DNA of 64,000 bases from Undaria pinnatifida. Taxonomy: Eukaryota > Sar > Phaeophyceae > Laminariales > Alariaceae. Location: contig JABAKD010000010.1 of the NCBI GenBank assembly GCA_012845835.1, forward strand, positions 17,309,204-17,373,203. The letters are read 5' to 3'. The notes beneath the pieces are model-generated. The model searched no databases. It saw only the letters and a program-made list of their open reading frames with translations, and was not told the origin of the DNA. This document shows, one piece after another, positions 32,776 to 44,619 of the stretch; within the stretch, counting starts at the first letter, position 1, and the number at the start of each line of letters is the position of its first letter. The position numbers and the translations under genes were made by a program.

Positions 32776-33096
32776 CCGGTCGCCCCGGTGGCGTATCAGG
32801 TTATCCTCGAGCCTGGTATAGGTCAGTTTCGTGAGTTCGAGCCCCGCCGAGGGCATACTCGTATATATTCGTTGGGACAATTTTTCTTGTGCACAAATTG
32901 ACTTGCGGAAACCGCGAGAGCGTGAGTTAGCTAGCAACACTCGATGAAAAATCGACGAGCAGTGGGATTGCTGAACCCTATGCGCGATACAAAAAAATTG
33001 AAGGCAAAAACCGGGAGGGAGAAGGGACGACACCTGTGACCACGGCTTGTCCAGAAGCTGGAAAGTAGAAGTGTGAGAAGAAGAAAAAAAAAAAAA
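32776..33096 (+). mobile_element. SINE-1 copy 3, full length, poly(A)-tailed
   Basis: Head with GGTGGCGTATCAGG and GAGTTCGAGCCCCGCC, full body, core GACACCTGTGACCACGGCTT, 3' end AGTAGAAGTGTGAGAAGAAG and an A run to 33096. It inserted at the edge of the GC-rich minisatellite region. Confidence 0.88.
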
Positions 33097-33414
33097 TCCC
33101 TATATCCCGCGCTATGCTCCCACCTACCGTTCCGGCATACCCTCCTTAAGTCGCCCCCTCCCTTGTTTGTCTACCCTACTGCTACTACTGCTGCTTCTGT
33201 CTCTGCTGCGTGGGCACTTTTTCCTTCTACCTCTACCGATGGTCGTGTCCGATACTCGCTGCTGCTGTGGTGCTGCTGTGCTATGCTGATGCTGCTGAGA
33301 CTCTCCTATGTTTCCATCATTCTTTCCTCTGGAACCACCACCCCCCCCCCATGCTACTCCGACATTTCCTTTCCTTTCCGTTCCGCCAAAACTCCAGTAC
33401 TGTTCCACGAAATT

Positions 33415-33515
33415 CTTACATCTTCCAATTTTCAAGTTCTAGTCCGTAAAAGCGGTGGTTGGCAGAGCTTTCTGAAGCATTGTCGGTTTTTTGGCCGGCC
33501 AAGCCTGTATGTATA
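33415..33515. repeat. dispersed repeat, partner of 28240-28350
   Basis: About 80 bp of near identity with the earlier copy, ending at GCCTGTATGTAT, after which a foldback proximal module begins. Confidence 0.75.
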
Positions 33516-33950
33516 ATATTATAAAAATTGAAAATACACTCCAGCTGCGAGATCGAATATTTTGTCGAAACTCATCTTTGCAAGCTGTTGTGTGTGATAC
33601 TCCGATCGCGCGTATTACGGGTTGTGTGTTCTCATTAAGGATATAGGTCGGCGACTCCCCTTGGAACTACACAGTGTAGCTACCAGGGTCAACAGGGTGA
33701 TGTCAGTCAATCTGTGCGCAGAAACTATAAAACCCGTTTCTGAGGGGGACAAAATCTGACAGCTGTGGAAGGAAATGCATCAGTTTATCAAGTAAATCCT
33801 GTAAATCGAATAACCGGTGAGGGGAGGGCGGGAGGGCGGAGTTTTTAAGGACGTAGGGGCATGGTTTTGATCAGAAGGGAGCGGGGTTGTGGGGGGGGGG
33901 GGAGGGGGGGGGGGGGGGACGGGCGGTGCAGCTCAATTTGTGCGTGGAAA
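33515..33950 (+). mobile_element. foldback-family arm, single (+)
   Basis: Starts TATAATATTATAAAAATTG, then CACTCCAGCTGCGAGATCG, and runs through the CCCGTTTCTGAGGGGGAC block to a G-rich unit at 33890-33920 and AACTATAAATGTTC. Confidence 0.75.
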
Positions 33951-34525
33951 CTATAAATGTTCAATATGTACTCGTATACATGTGTGCGCACGGATATAGA
34001 AGACGTGCTCTCCATGTGCTCTCCATGATGGGAAAAAAGATGGAGTACTTTTTGAAGCCTTTTTTTTTGTTGGTAATCTTCCACGGCGGGACGCAACTTA
34101 TAACTCATCACGTATGTATATCGTACGCGCACACCATATTATTGATAGTTAACATATATACGCACGTCGTACATATTACATGCGGTACGTATGTATCGGA
34201 TTTTTAGTGTCCGTTTTTGGAAGCGTTTTTTTGCAGCAAAGATCCGCCGGTGCTCGATGGTGATGGTCGAGGTCGGTATCGATTGTCGATGGTCGGTACT
34301 GCTAGAAGTATGGTTACTACTGCATTGTACGACGTAGCGAGGACAAAATCTGCCCGCAAGGCGACGAAAGGCCCGCGAGAACTGCATCGTCTGTGTGTGG
34401 TGCATCTCGTACATACATCGCACATTCTACAGAGAGTTAACTCTGTACTTGTTTAATACTTTAGTATATACTACTTTTTTTGTACTGCAGCTGCAGTGTA
34501 ACTGCTACATCGTCTGCATTGAGTT

Positions 34526-34700
34526 ATGTGTGTGTGTGTGTGTTCTTCACATTAAACCGTTCTTCTACTCGTCGACATCCAGCACACCCAGTGTCCGTAC
34601 TGATTCTTCACCCTAGAAAGATCAGCTCTGTGGTCACAAGCCACGACACAGAGATAATGCATCGTAATGCATTCGACAACGCAATGTCATGCCCTAGTAC
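34526..34700 (+). mobile_element. R165 repeat copy (reverse orientation)
   Basis: Nearly identical to 131-325 and 58312-58473: a (GT)n run, TTCTTCACATTAAACCGTTC, CACCCAGTGTCCGTACTGAT, GTGGTCACAAGC.ACGACA. The (GT)n run is the complement of the (AC)n tail. Confidence 0.65.
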
Positions 34701-34704
34701 TGGG

Positions 34705-35640
34705 TACGACAGGCACAACATACATACGTCAGCAACAGAAATACATTGGAAGAGAGAAATACGAAATAAACAAAAACAAAAACAAAAACAAAAAACAAAA
34801 ACAAAATAAGAAAACAAATAAAAACAAAGATAAAAATAAAACAAAAAATGAAACAAACAAAATGAAGGGGAAATCGAAGAAACAACCCAACCGCAAAGGA
34901 GAGCCAAAGCTCGGAAAAGAAACATAATAAAATGAAATAAAATAAAGTAAAGTAAAACCAAAATAAGATAATCCGAACACGAGCCAAAAACCTGGACACG
35001 CAAGGAGGGAACAAAGGGGAAAAAAATACCCCAGAGAAAGACGAAAAGTGCTATGTACCTACTATTAATAGTCGGCCTGGTACCTTGCTACCCTGTCTGC
35101 CATCTCCTTCCTGCCTTCGTCCACCGCGGTCTCCCTTCTATTCCTCCTGTTGCCCCCCCTGCCCCCATTCCCGTGGACAGCTTTCCTTCTACTCCTCCTG
35201 TTTCCCCCCCTCCCCCCTTTGTGTTCTTCTCATTAAACCAAAATACCTTGTAAAAGAGAGAAACAACGAAAGAAACCAAGACAAAATAAATAAATAAATA
35301 AAAAGGGGAGCCAAAGCTCGGGAGATAATAGAAACATACCCCGAGCATGAGCCAAAATGGACATGCAAGGGGGAAAGAAAGGGAAAAAATACCCCGGAAA
35401 GAAACAAGTAGAAGAAGGAAGACTGGGAGGGCCAAATAAAACAGGCTCGTCACCTACCCACCATGCAAGACTCCCTTCATAAGGATAAGAAGGGGAAAGA
35501 AAAAAAATAAAATAAAATAGTTATAGTCCTTAATGGTGGTGATGCTGTTTTACGATGATGACGATGATGATGATGATAATGTTATACTAACCATATGATC
35601 GCAATCAGACAATGAAAACTGGCAACAAGCTTGCCCGCCG
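34705..35640. other. A-rich intergenic, no gene recognised
   Basis: An AAACA/AAATA-rich stretch (34765-34960) gives long low-complexity frames on both strands (Lys/Asn on +, Phe/Leu on -). Nothing else is supported, apart from a GATGAT cluster at 35545-35580. Confidence 0.5.
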
Positions 35641-35689
35641 CCGATATATATATATATATATTACGAAGTATATATTATATGTAATATTA

Positions 35690-35855
35690 AAAAAAAAATT
35701 AGTACACCCCTCCAGCTGTGAGATCGAAGATTTCGAAGATGTCGTCGAAACTCATCTTTGCAAGCTGTGTGTGATACTCCGATCGCGCGTATTATCACTG
35801 GGTGCGTGTGTCCTCATTAAGGATATAGGTCGGCGACGCCCCTTGGAACTACATA
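35690..35855 (+). mobile_element. foldback proximal module only (+)
   Basis: CCTCCAGCTGTGAGATCGAAG through GGATATAGGTCGGCGACGCC, ending at ACTACATACC, directly before a trinucleotide array. Outer arm units are absent. Confidence 0.7.
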
Positions 35856-35866
35856 CCTGGCACGTA

Positions 35867-35896
35867 CGTAGTAGTAGTAGTAGTAGTAGCAGTAGC

Positions 35897-35963
<67 letters not shown>

Positions 35964-35977
35964 CAGTAGTAGTAGTG

Positions 35978-36016
<39 letters not shown>

Positions 36017-36018
36017 TT
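35867..36018 (+). repeat. (AGT)n microsatellite with SINE 3' end at its edge
   Basis: About 50 AGT units with a few AGC/GTGT changes. The sequence at 36019-36075 reads on the minus strand as GTGTGACCGCGGACTCTAGA, TTTTTTTACAAGAGT and GGTGAGAAAACAAC, leading straight into the (ACT)n array. The array therefore sits where a SINE tail would be. Confidence 0.85.
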
Positions 36019-36169
36019 GTTTTCTCACCTTTAACTCTTGTAAAAAAATCTAGAGTCCGCGGTCACACAAAGGCACCAAGACACAAAGGCACAAAGAAAG
36101 GCACAAAGGTGCTGGAGCCCTGGGAAGATCCGAAAAACCAAAAGAAATCAAAATACCATCATCAGTGCT

Positions 36170-36395
36170 ACTCTCTCTCCAGATCATCAACACGCAGCAG
36201 TAAGAGGTGCTTTAGCCTCACGCAGCGACAGTCTGGACAGGCCGTGGTCACCGTTGTTGGTGTCTTTTCCCTTTCCCTCCCGGTGCAGGCGTTCGTTTTT
36301 ATCGCGCATAGTAGATCGGTGGAGTTCAGCACGCACCTACTACTTCCATTTTTCAGCTTTTTACGCTCGCTCGTCGGTTTTCGTCGAAATGTTTG
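36170..36395 (-). mobile_element. SINE-2-like body without head
   Basis: The minus strand shares GACGAGCGAGCG, AGCTGAAAAATGG, GCGCGATAAAAACGAA, GACCACGGCCTGTCCAGAC and CCTCTTACTGCTG-type blocks with 38985-39331 and 25610-25865. Confidence 0.5.
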
Positions 36396-36424
36396 TGTAT
36401 TGTATTTATTAGTACCAGCCGGCT

Positions 36425-38650
36425 GATATCACCTCACTATCTTTCTGTCCATCTAACATAAAATATTCTGGAATAATAAACAACACCAGGAGGCAGGTGA
36501 TATAAAGGGATGTCATGTCTTCTTGCTACAACCGTCAGATTTGTCCCCTTTTAAGGATTTATAGTTTCCGCGCACCGCCCACCGCTTCCCCCCCCCCCGA
36601 TCCCACTTACTTGTTCAAACGCCCCACGTAAAATTAAAACCTGCCTGAGAGTAGTAAACACTACCAGCCAGCTGATATCACCTCATTGTCTTTCTAGCCA
36701 TCCATACCGTAGATCCAATTCATCCACCCCCCCCCCCCCGCCTGTTGTATTTTGCAATATGTATCTCTTTCATATAATTACGATGTCAGAAAATAATGAT
36801 AACTACATGGTGGTATATTCCAAGGTATATTCTATCTTGCCATCCATGTACAACAACAAATTATGAAGCTTTAACACGTTCTTTACCACACCTAAAGATT
36901 AAGATTACGTTACATTCCACATCTAACATCAAATCTTCTAGAATAATACCAGTAAACAATACCAGGCAGGTGATATAAAGGGATGTCTTCTCGCTACAAT
37001 CGTCAGATTTGTCCCCTTTTAAGGATTTATAGTTTCCGCGCACATATTGAAGTGTCCCCCCCCCCGATCCCTCTTGTTCAAACGCCCCACGTAAGATCAA
37101 AACCTGCCTGAGAGTAGTAAACAATACCAGCCAGCTGATATCACCTCATTATCTTTCTGTCCATCTAACATAAAATCTTCTAGAATAATAAACAATACCA
37201 GGCAGGTGATATAACCGTCAGATTTGTCCCCTTTAAGGTTTTATAGTTTCCGCGCACGTATTGAAGTGTCCCACCCGCCCCCCCCCCTTCCCCCCCCCGA
37301 TCCCTCTTGTTCAAACGCCCCACGTAAGATCAAAACCTGCCTGAGAGTAGTAAACAATACCAGCCAGCTGATATCACCTCATTATCTTTCTGTCCATCTA
37401 ACATAAAATCTTCTAGAATAATAAACAATACCAGGCAGGTGATATAACCGTCAGATTTGTCCCCTTTAAGGTTTTATAGTTTCCGCGCACGTATTGAAGT
37501 GTCCCACCCGCCCCCCCCCTTTCCCCCCCCGATCCCTCTTGTTCAAACGCCCCACGTAAGATCAAAACCTGCCTGAGAGTAGTAAACAATACCAGCCAGC
37601 TGATATCACCTCATTATCTTTCTATCCATCTAACATGAAATCTTTTAGAATAATAAACAATACCAGGCAGGTGATGTGACCGTCAGATTTGTCCCCTTTA
37701 AGGTTTTATAGTTTCCGCGCACGTATTGAAGTGTCCCACCCGCCCCCCCCTTTCCCCCCCCCGATCCCTCTTGTTCAAACGCCCCACGTAAGATCAAAAC
37801 CTGCCTGAGAGTAGTAAACAATACCAGCCAGCTGATATCACCTCATTATCTTTCTAGCTATCCATACCGTAGCTCCAATTCATTTCATGCCCCCCCCCCA
37901 GATTTTTTTTTTTTTTTTCTTCCCCCTTTTGTTCAAACGCCCCACCTACAATCGAAATCGGCCAGAGTAATAAACACTTCTACGCAATTGATATCACGTC
38001 ATTATCTTTCTAGCCATCCACGACGTAGCTTCCATTCACCCCCCCCCCCCCCCCCCCCCCCAACGCCCCCTCCTTCCCCACCACCCGCACCATCGCTTAG
38101 ACCTTGTACCACGCGTATAGCAAACCTCTACATCTATGCGACCTAAAGATGTTTGTATAAAAACCCTTTCTGCCCCCCCCCCCCCCCCCCCTAGCCCCTC
38201 CAACGCTCCGCCCTCTCCTCACTGGTTGTACGACTTACAGGAAAGGATTTATAGTTTCCACGCACAGATTGAGCTGCCCCCCCCCCCCCCCGCTCCCCTC
38301 TTGATCAAACCCAGGCCCCCACGTCCGTAAAAACTCCTCATTCCCCTCACCCGTTATTCGACCTACAGGATTCACTTGATAAACTGATGCATTTCCTTCC
38401 ACAGCTGCCAGATTTGGTCCCCCTCAGAAACGGGTTTGATAGTTTCCGCGCACAGACTGCATAACATCACCCTGTTGACCCTGATAGCTACACTGTAGTT
38501 GCAAGGGGAGTCGCAGACCTATATCCTTCATGAGAACACACAACCCGTAATGCGCGCGATCGGAGTGTCACACACAGCTTGCAAAGATGAGTTTCGACGA
38601 AATCCTCGATCTCACAGCTAGCTGGAGATGTATTTTCAATTTTTATAATG
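36425..38650 (-). mobile_element. long foldback-family arm with 232-bp tandem units
   Basis: From right to left: the proximal module (inner edge CTCACAGCTAGCTGGAGATG at 38612-38631), two poly(C)-bearing units (38180-38200 and 38276-38291), then at least four near-identical 232-233-bp units. CCCCACGTAA landmarks at 37086, 37319, 37551 and 37783 set the period. A diverged unit lies at 36600-36720. Each unit includes GATATCACCTCATTATCTTT, TAGTTTCCGCGCAC and a C8-12 tract. No inverted partner is present. Confidence 0.8.
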
Positions 38651-38984
38651 AATGGAGTGGAAAAAAAACAAAAAGTTTGAAAATAGATAAGTTTGTCCGT
38701 GAAGGAGTAACTGCTGTGTGTGGCCTCCAGCGTTTCTCCTGCGCACGCACGGCCAAAAACGCCTTCGACGCACGATACAGAGAGGTGGTACTACTAATAT
38801 TGTACATAACTCTTCTTGGTGAAAAAAAGCTTTTCTGGGTGACAATTGAAGGCAAACTCGTTAGCGAACGCATTTTTTTATTAAACCCATTTCCAACTCC
38901 CACAATGTTTTCGTAGTCTAACTTCAAGTGTTGTGTCCCGATGGTGGGACTGCGGTTCTAATAAGGGTCATTAATCACATCGCT

Positions 38985-39331
38985 TTCGCTTTCCTCCAGC
39001 CCAACTCGTAAGAGGTTTTACAAGGGACCTTCTCTGGACAACAAGCCACTTCTAGACAACAAGCCGCCGTGTTCACAAGTACGTACAGGTGTCTTCCCTC
39101 CCCCCCCCCCCGGCACTTTTCTTGTCTTCATTGTTATCGCCCAAATAATAGTAAGGTTCATTCAGCATTCACTTTAGTCCCCCCTTTTGTTTCAGCTTTT
39201 GTGATCGCTCGTCGATTTGCATCGAAATTCGCCAACCTCGCGCTTTTCGATTCGTCGCCTTGTGATGATTCGAACCTACGACCTCGACCTCAACAGCTGC
39301 GTGCCTTGCCATTGGACCACCGGGGACGCTG
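38985..39331 (-). mobile_element. SINE-2, tRNA-headed
   Basis: On the minus strand the head (39331-39262) reads GTCCCCGGTGGTCCAATGG (A-box region) and GTAGGTTCGAATCATCAC (B box GGTTCGAATC). The spacing is that of a tRNA gene, but the acceptor ends do not pair properly, so it is not a functional tRNA. The body resembles SINE-1: ATCGACGAGC, GCTGAA, GCGATAA, a G-tract, GACACCTGT and CGGCTTGTTGTC. Confidence 0.75.
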
Positions 39332-39632
39332 GCTTGGCGCTTCGTAAATAGTTTGTCAATATTCGTCGCTGTATATGCCTAGGCCATATGGGATTGCTGA
39401 TTGTGACCTCCATCTCCGTTCCTGCGCCGAGCACTACATCTACACCGACTGGGCGCGCGAGCATCGCGCCGAGCCCCTCTGCTCCGCCACCCTCCGGTTC
39501 TTCTCTCTGGGTTCACCTTCGCCACCACCAGACGACCTCTTGGACTATGCCCCCTCGATCGACCCGTAACGCCCAACTGTTGCGGAGGTCCTAACCCTCG
39601 CCACAAAAGGCCGGCTACACACCACGAACGAC

Positions 39633-40130
39633 AACACCGCCCTCCGCTGCAAACCATGCTGGAACCCGGGTGGCATTCACGACCTACCAAAGCATCTTCC
39701 GGCCAACCTCACCAAGTACGTGCTCAACTCCTTCTCCACCAAGTCCCCGCGCTTTCACGTCACCCTCGACAACATCTCTCTCTCCACCGCCAGAACGCCT
39801 CGAGGTCGGCCAGATCTTGGGACACATCAAATCGTTCGCGGCCGGGGAGGCGTTCTCGCGGTGATGTACGAAACCCACCGCGCCGTACTCCTCCACCCGT
39901 CATGGGAACACGATCAAGACCTACAACACCACCGACTTCACATCCTTCGCTATTGGATGACGGGCAAACTAGCCTATCGCGCCTCGACCGACAACTATTC
40001 CTCCAACTTCTACATCGTCCGCTTCCTCGATGACCCGGGATCGATCAAGATCGACCTCCTACTGCCATCATACCACACCACTTCACTGGGCGCCGTCCAC
40101 GGATCCTGGTGTCCTCAGCGCCATCAGGCC
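39633..40130 (+). pseudogene. Ty3/gypsy polyprotein C-terminal fragment with chromodomain
   Basis: Changing frames along 39633-40130 give 'RCKPCWNPGG', 'PANLTKYVLNSFSTKSP' and 'RGRGGVLAVMYETH'. They continue with 'HPSWEHDQDL' and 'ILRYW' (chromodomain landmarks), then 'NFYIVRFLDDPGSIKIDL' and 'GAVHGSWCPQ'. The same modules occur on the minus strand at 50571-51390, and the last ones at 43261-43600. Stops and frame changes show decay. No LTR was recognised beside this fragment. Chromodomains in such elements are thought to direct integration. Confidence 0.7.
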
Positions 40131-40441
40131 GGGGAAGTGACTCGCGGTGTCCTACGGAATGCTGCCGGGGCCCCGCGGAGCCCCCCCTATCCCCTCTTAG
40201 TGTGTCGGGAAATTGGCGCCAACCATGGCTTCAGTGTTTCATATTTTGTTTGTGTTTTCGCTTTCTTCGCGAGTTGTGGTACCTTCCTGGTGTACTACAG
40301 TACTATAACTTCCCGTTGGTTCAGTTGTGGAGCCTTTAGGGCTGCTGTAACTTCGTCGTTTCACGTATTTGCTATGGCCTTTCTCTATCCTTGTTTCTAC
40401 GTGTCCCCCCACTTCGCTATCCCCTTTCTGGTGCTTCTTTA

Positions 40442-40865
40442 CCCACGCACGTGCGTCCCAAGCACAAAGATTCAGTCGGTGGCTGGTATCCTGCAGTGCA
40501 CGTGTCTGTTTTCAGTTCGGATGTCACCTTTTCTGGTGCTCCATTACCCACGCCCATGCGTCCCAAGCACAAAGATTCAGTCGCTGGCTGGTATCCTGCA
40601 TTGCACGTGTCTGTTTTCAGTTCGGATGTTACCTTTTCTGGAGCCCCTTTAACCCACGCAACACATGCGTCCCAAGCACTGAGATGCAGCCGCTGGCTGG
40701 TATCCTGCAGTGCACGTGTCTGTTTTCAGTTCGGATGCTACCTTTTCTGGAGCCCCTTTAACCCACGCCCATGCATCCCAAGCACAGAGATTCAGCCGCT
40801 GGCTGGTATCCTGCAGTGCACGCGCTCTCCTCCTCAGTTCGGATTATACCTTTTATGGCGCCCCT
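40442..40865 (+). repeat. four tandem copies of a 105-bp unit
   Basis: Units start at about 40442, 40547, 40652 and 40761 with CCCACGC..ATGCGTCCCAAG. Each includes GCTGGCTGGTATCCTGCA, TGCACGTGTCTGTTTTCAG and CCTTTTCTGG.GC. The array follows the gypsy fragment and may be its non-coding 3' region. Confidence 0.9.
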
Positions 40866-40955
40866 TTCCTTGTATTCTGTGTTCCCTTGCGCAAGTACCA
40901 ACTACTCAGCACTCTTTCGACGCATTTACCCCAACCAGAGGCACCTTGGCCTCAA

Positions 40956-41031
40956 TAATCAATCATCAATCATCAATCATTAATCATCAATCATCAATCA
41001 TCAATCATCAATCATCAATCATCAATCACGA
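40956..41031 (+). repeat. (AATCATC)n 7-bp minisatellite
   Basis: About ten copies of AATCATC, then a short TCAATCACGAGG doublet (41020-41047). Confidence 0.95.
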
Positions 41032-41049
41032 GGTGTCAATCACGAGGTG

Positions 41050-42230
41050 AGGGTTGGTCTGTAGCCTCATTTCCTGTCGTTGTTTGGAATAGTAGTATCT
41101 TCGATCCACTTCCCAGTTTCTCTGATATCTTAGTTAGCCGTAGCTATATCGTGGTGTGAGCTGCATCTACGACTATTGAAGGTGGGCTAATGTTATGGTG
41201 CGCATCTGTGTGTGCTCTTTGTATGAGCAATAGACCAGCCCTCCACCCCTGTTGGTCAACTAAGGTCTGTTTTCTTTTGTTCAAACACTGTCGTGTGGTT
41301 CGGAAACTGAAAGTGTGATTCGGAAACTGTCGTGCGATCCAGGAAACGGCACGTACATATATATACAAGCACGACAGTACAATGAGCCACGGAATCTGCG
41401 TATTACGTACCCGGTCTCGCGGCACGGCTTGGTCTGATTTGCTGTGATTGGATAGCGGCGCGATCGCATAACGAGTAGCATAGTTCTTAGAAGCGCACTA
41501 GGATTCGATGTGATTGACTGTGTTTTGGTTTGGTCTACTTCAAGCAAGTAGCATGCCACACGCGAGAATATGCTGCTGTAGGGGCTTACGTACAGCAGGA
41601 TAGTAGATTGCGCTACAGATGACGTTTGGTATATATATGACGCTTTAGATTTCTTGTCAGTAAGAGAGCCGGCTCTTGCTGCTTGGCCGTGACCCAGCTG
41701 TCACCACTACACCTCCCTTCTGCCCCCTCTGGTCACCCTTGTACCCAAACCTGATCAGGCAAGCCTTGCACGGTAACAAGAAAGGTCCTAAATATCTAGC
41801 TTTACGCAGCTGACCGTTGTGGTCGAGCGAAGACCTACCTGTCTCCCTTCGGTGAATCATACATTCAGGGATCCCCATGGTACATCATTACAATAAAGTT
41901 CGGTTCATCATGTGGGGTTGTGGGCGTTCATTTTCTCAAAATCAGTTTTGTTGGGTGGTGTCGTAGTATTGGGGCAATATGTGTGGGCCTAGGGAGCGAA
42001 TACTGATATGCAGGGATGCTTGTGTCTGACTCTGCAATGGTCACTCACACGTGAGGGTTGCTTTGGTTGGGTGTTACATCTCTGGCGTTACATCCGTTGC
42101 TTGTCCGCAGAGGATACCTTCTGATACAGAGGGGGCGGAGCCGTTTTCGTCCAGGAAGGCGATACCGTCTGACAGCTATAAAGGGCACAACTGGTGCTAT
42201 AAATCAACGCCGCAACGGGGAGAGAGGGGT
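41050..42230. other. intergenic, no gene recognised
   Basis: Short direct repeats occur at 41300-41345 (GTG.GATTCGGAAACTG twice; AGGAAACGG). No domain was recognised. The part from 42040 to 42230 could belong to the outer part of the element A LTR, but has no match in the right LTR. Confidence 0.4.
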
Positions 42231-42515
42231 TACTATTATAAGACCAGGGGGCCTGTTACAGACACAGGCCACCCTTTACAGGGTTCTCTACCAGGCAGGT
42301 TCCACGTTGGTCACTCACTTGTGTACTAGGTAAGCTCTTGTATTTGTTCCGCACTCACGCCACGGACGAACTGAACGCGTTGCTAATCCTCGAGCAAAAG
42401 CATCATCCCCTTTTTCCTAAATTCACATGCCTTCAAGGCACGTGAAACCTCTTTACATATAATTTCCGGGTCTAGATCTTACGCCTTGTTAGGCTTCCAG
42501 GTTAATACCATGACA
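42231..42515 (-). repeat. element A 3' LTR
   Basis: Matches 45270-45576 over GTTACAGACACAG, CTCTCTACCAGGCAGGTTCC-type, TTGGTCACTCACTTGTGTAC, CATCATCCCCTTTTTCCTA and CCTTGTTAGGCTTCCAGG. The left edge is uncertain. To its right the purine tract reads TCATCAGGGTGGGCTAG on the minus strand. Confidence 0.75.
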
Positions 42516-43260
42516 CTAGCCCACCCTGATGAGCCGAACATGTAGAAATATGGAAGATTTGGGGACGCACGGGTTCTCCGGTCTAGAACATGACTCGAGG
42601 ATTCGGCTCTTCAAAACCTACTCCAAAACCTCTACCCTGCGAGGTTTCGAAGCCCCAGGAAAAATGATAAAACAGAAACCCACAAACGAAGAACGGAAGA
42701 CGGGAAAAGGGGCACAGAACACTCTAGCGAATGGCGGGATCGACAGGCGCGATAGCCATCACTTTCCACAGATTTGCGAGGAGAATGTGGCCAGAGAAAA
42801 GGGAAAGCAGGAACTATGCGGAAAAATGGAAACAAAAACAAAAGCGAAAACGCTGGGATCAACGACGGCGGAAGAGTCAAGGAACTCGCGAGCAAAGCCC
42901 CAAGCGGTCGTAAAAGCGTACCAGAACGCGCCACGTACGAAACCCAACTCGCGCGGGCGAAGTGGACATGGTGTTCCACCCTGCGAGGGGTGGCGTCGAA
43001 ACCGGGCGGAGAATTACCAGTGAAAGATCCCCAAGAAAACTGAATCAAAACCCCAGAAAAAAACGGATACGTATCTCCCCGAACAATCCAAATTGAAAAC
43101 GAAACGAATAGACTATACCAGAAATAATCAAAACTAAAAAACGGGAAAACAGGATCAAATACTCGAGGGCAGGGGTGGCCTGAACGTCAGCTATCAATAG
43201 TCACGTCCGCGCCTCGAGATTCATGTACGTTACTATGAATCCCGTGTGTGTGCACAATGT

Positions 43261-43660
43261 TCAACCCTCACTGAGTTGAAGGCACCAGGAACCTTGAACA
43301 CCTCCTCCTGTCGACGTCGTGTAGTGAGCCGCAGAGACTGGAAGCTCGATCGGTCCCGGGCCGTCTACGAAACGTACGAAATATTCCCCGTCGGTGGTTG
43401 TGCGAGCGCTGATTTTCCCTAGCCACCATAAGCCGTCATCGGCTTTGTACCAGAAACGGGCCTCGTTGCGGAGCACCGTGGTGCTGTAGTGCTGTAGAGG
43501 CGTAACCAATCAGCGCGCGACACGCAGCCGTAGCCAGGTGCCAAAAATCGTTCACCGTTAGCACGAGAAAGCTCCCGTTGCGCAGCCCCAATGCGCATCT
43601 GGAGGCCGTATTATACAGCCGAACCCAATTGCCCACAACAAAGTTGGGCACCTGGCGCAA
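43261..43660 (-). pseudogene. element A integrase C-terminus joined to distal module
   Basis: 'FVVGNWVRLYNTAS' (integrase C-terminal region, about 43640-43605) is followed directly, one frame away, by 'MRIGAAQREL' and 'NGERFLAPGYGCV'. The 'FWYKADDGLWWLGK' and 'EYFVRFVDGPGPI' module comes next. In element B and the 39633 fragment the CKPC and chromodomain modules lie between these parts. Their absence here marks an internal deletion with a frame change. Confidence 0.7.
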
Positions 43661-43665
43661 AGCGT

Positions 43666-44288
43666 CCTAAAGGGCGGAGTTTCGCCGTTCCACGCGGGAA
43701 ATTGTTAAGACACGCATCTCGCGAACAATATCGTTGGCGCGCTGTTGGCGTTCTGACGCCAGGTCGCAGTATGGGAGGTGGTCGCGGGCCAATCTCTGAT
43801 GGACGACGAGCGGTCGAAAATAGTTAGAGGGAGGCGCGGGAGCCTGCCCATGTAAACCTCGTTGGGGGCCAGGCCAGTGGCGGCGCTGACCGAATTGTTG
43901 TAGGCGAACTCCACGTGAGGCAGCTGTGAATCCCAATCATCTTGGCGTTTGTTGACCATAGCCAGCATTTGAGCCATTGCGTGGTTAACACGTTCCACAC
44001 CACCGTTACCGCTTGGATGGTAGGGGCTGGTGGCGATTTTCGAACACCAAGAAGCTCATAGGCGACGTGAGCTTGGAGCAGAGAACTGGAGGCCGTTGTC
44101 CGACTGAATGTACGTGGACAATCCCAAAGGGGAATGTACCGGTTGACAAGGATGTTGGCCGTGCCTTCAGCTGTAAATTCAGCGGTGGTGACGGCGAACA
44201 TGTCCGCACAACAGCTAAAGCGGACGGTGAAAAGAAAAAAATAGGAGCTACCAGGGGGCGTGACCGGCAATGGCTCAAGATAGTCCAC
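43666..44288 (-). pseudogene. element A integrase core
   Basis: 'VDYLEP'-type sequence ('MDYLEPLPVT', first Asp), 'ADMFAVTTAEFTAEGTANI', then 'QSDNGLQF' in another frame (second Asp), and 'VERVNHAMAQM' (catalytic Glu), 'LPHVEFAYNNSVSAATG', 'YMGRLPRLPLTIFDR'. The DDE residues can all be located, but not in one frame: the stretch around the second Asp is offset on both sides. Retroviral-type integrases insert the cDNA copy. This one cannot be translated intact. Confidence 0.8.
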
Positions 44289-44619
44289 GCTTACCGCAAT
44301 GCCCGGTTCCGGAGGGAGGGGAATCGAGATGACGGGCCAACGAACCGTCAGTCGCGGTGTCTTACGCGCTTAGCACTTCAAGCAATGGCGCAACCACCAG
44401 CGGGTGCATATGCTCATTCTTATTCACCAATAGAAACGCTCGTAGGCGGCAGTGCCACTGAAGCCTCCGATGGGGGCGTAGCGGGGGTGATTCTGGCGGA
44501 GTAGCCCCGAAGGGCACCGCGAAAACCGGAGTGAGAGTGGCGTCGGCGGCAGGCCAAAGTGGCGAGCGACCGAGACGGTCATCACCGGTACCGATGAAAG
44601 CAGAAACACTGGCGACGAA

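Noticed and set aside
36970-37800. CRISPR-like array from evenly spaced near-identical units
   Set aside because: The units are 232 bp, contiguous, contain no variable spacers and belong to a eukaryotic foldback arm.
39262-39331. Functional tRNA gene on the minus strand
   Set aside because: A and B boxes are good, but the acceptor ends do not pair and a SINE body follows, so it was called the SINE-2 head.
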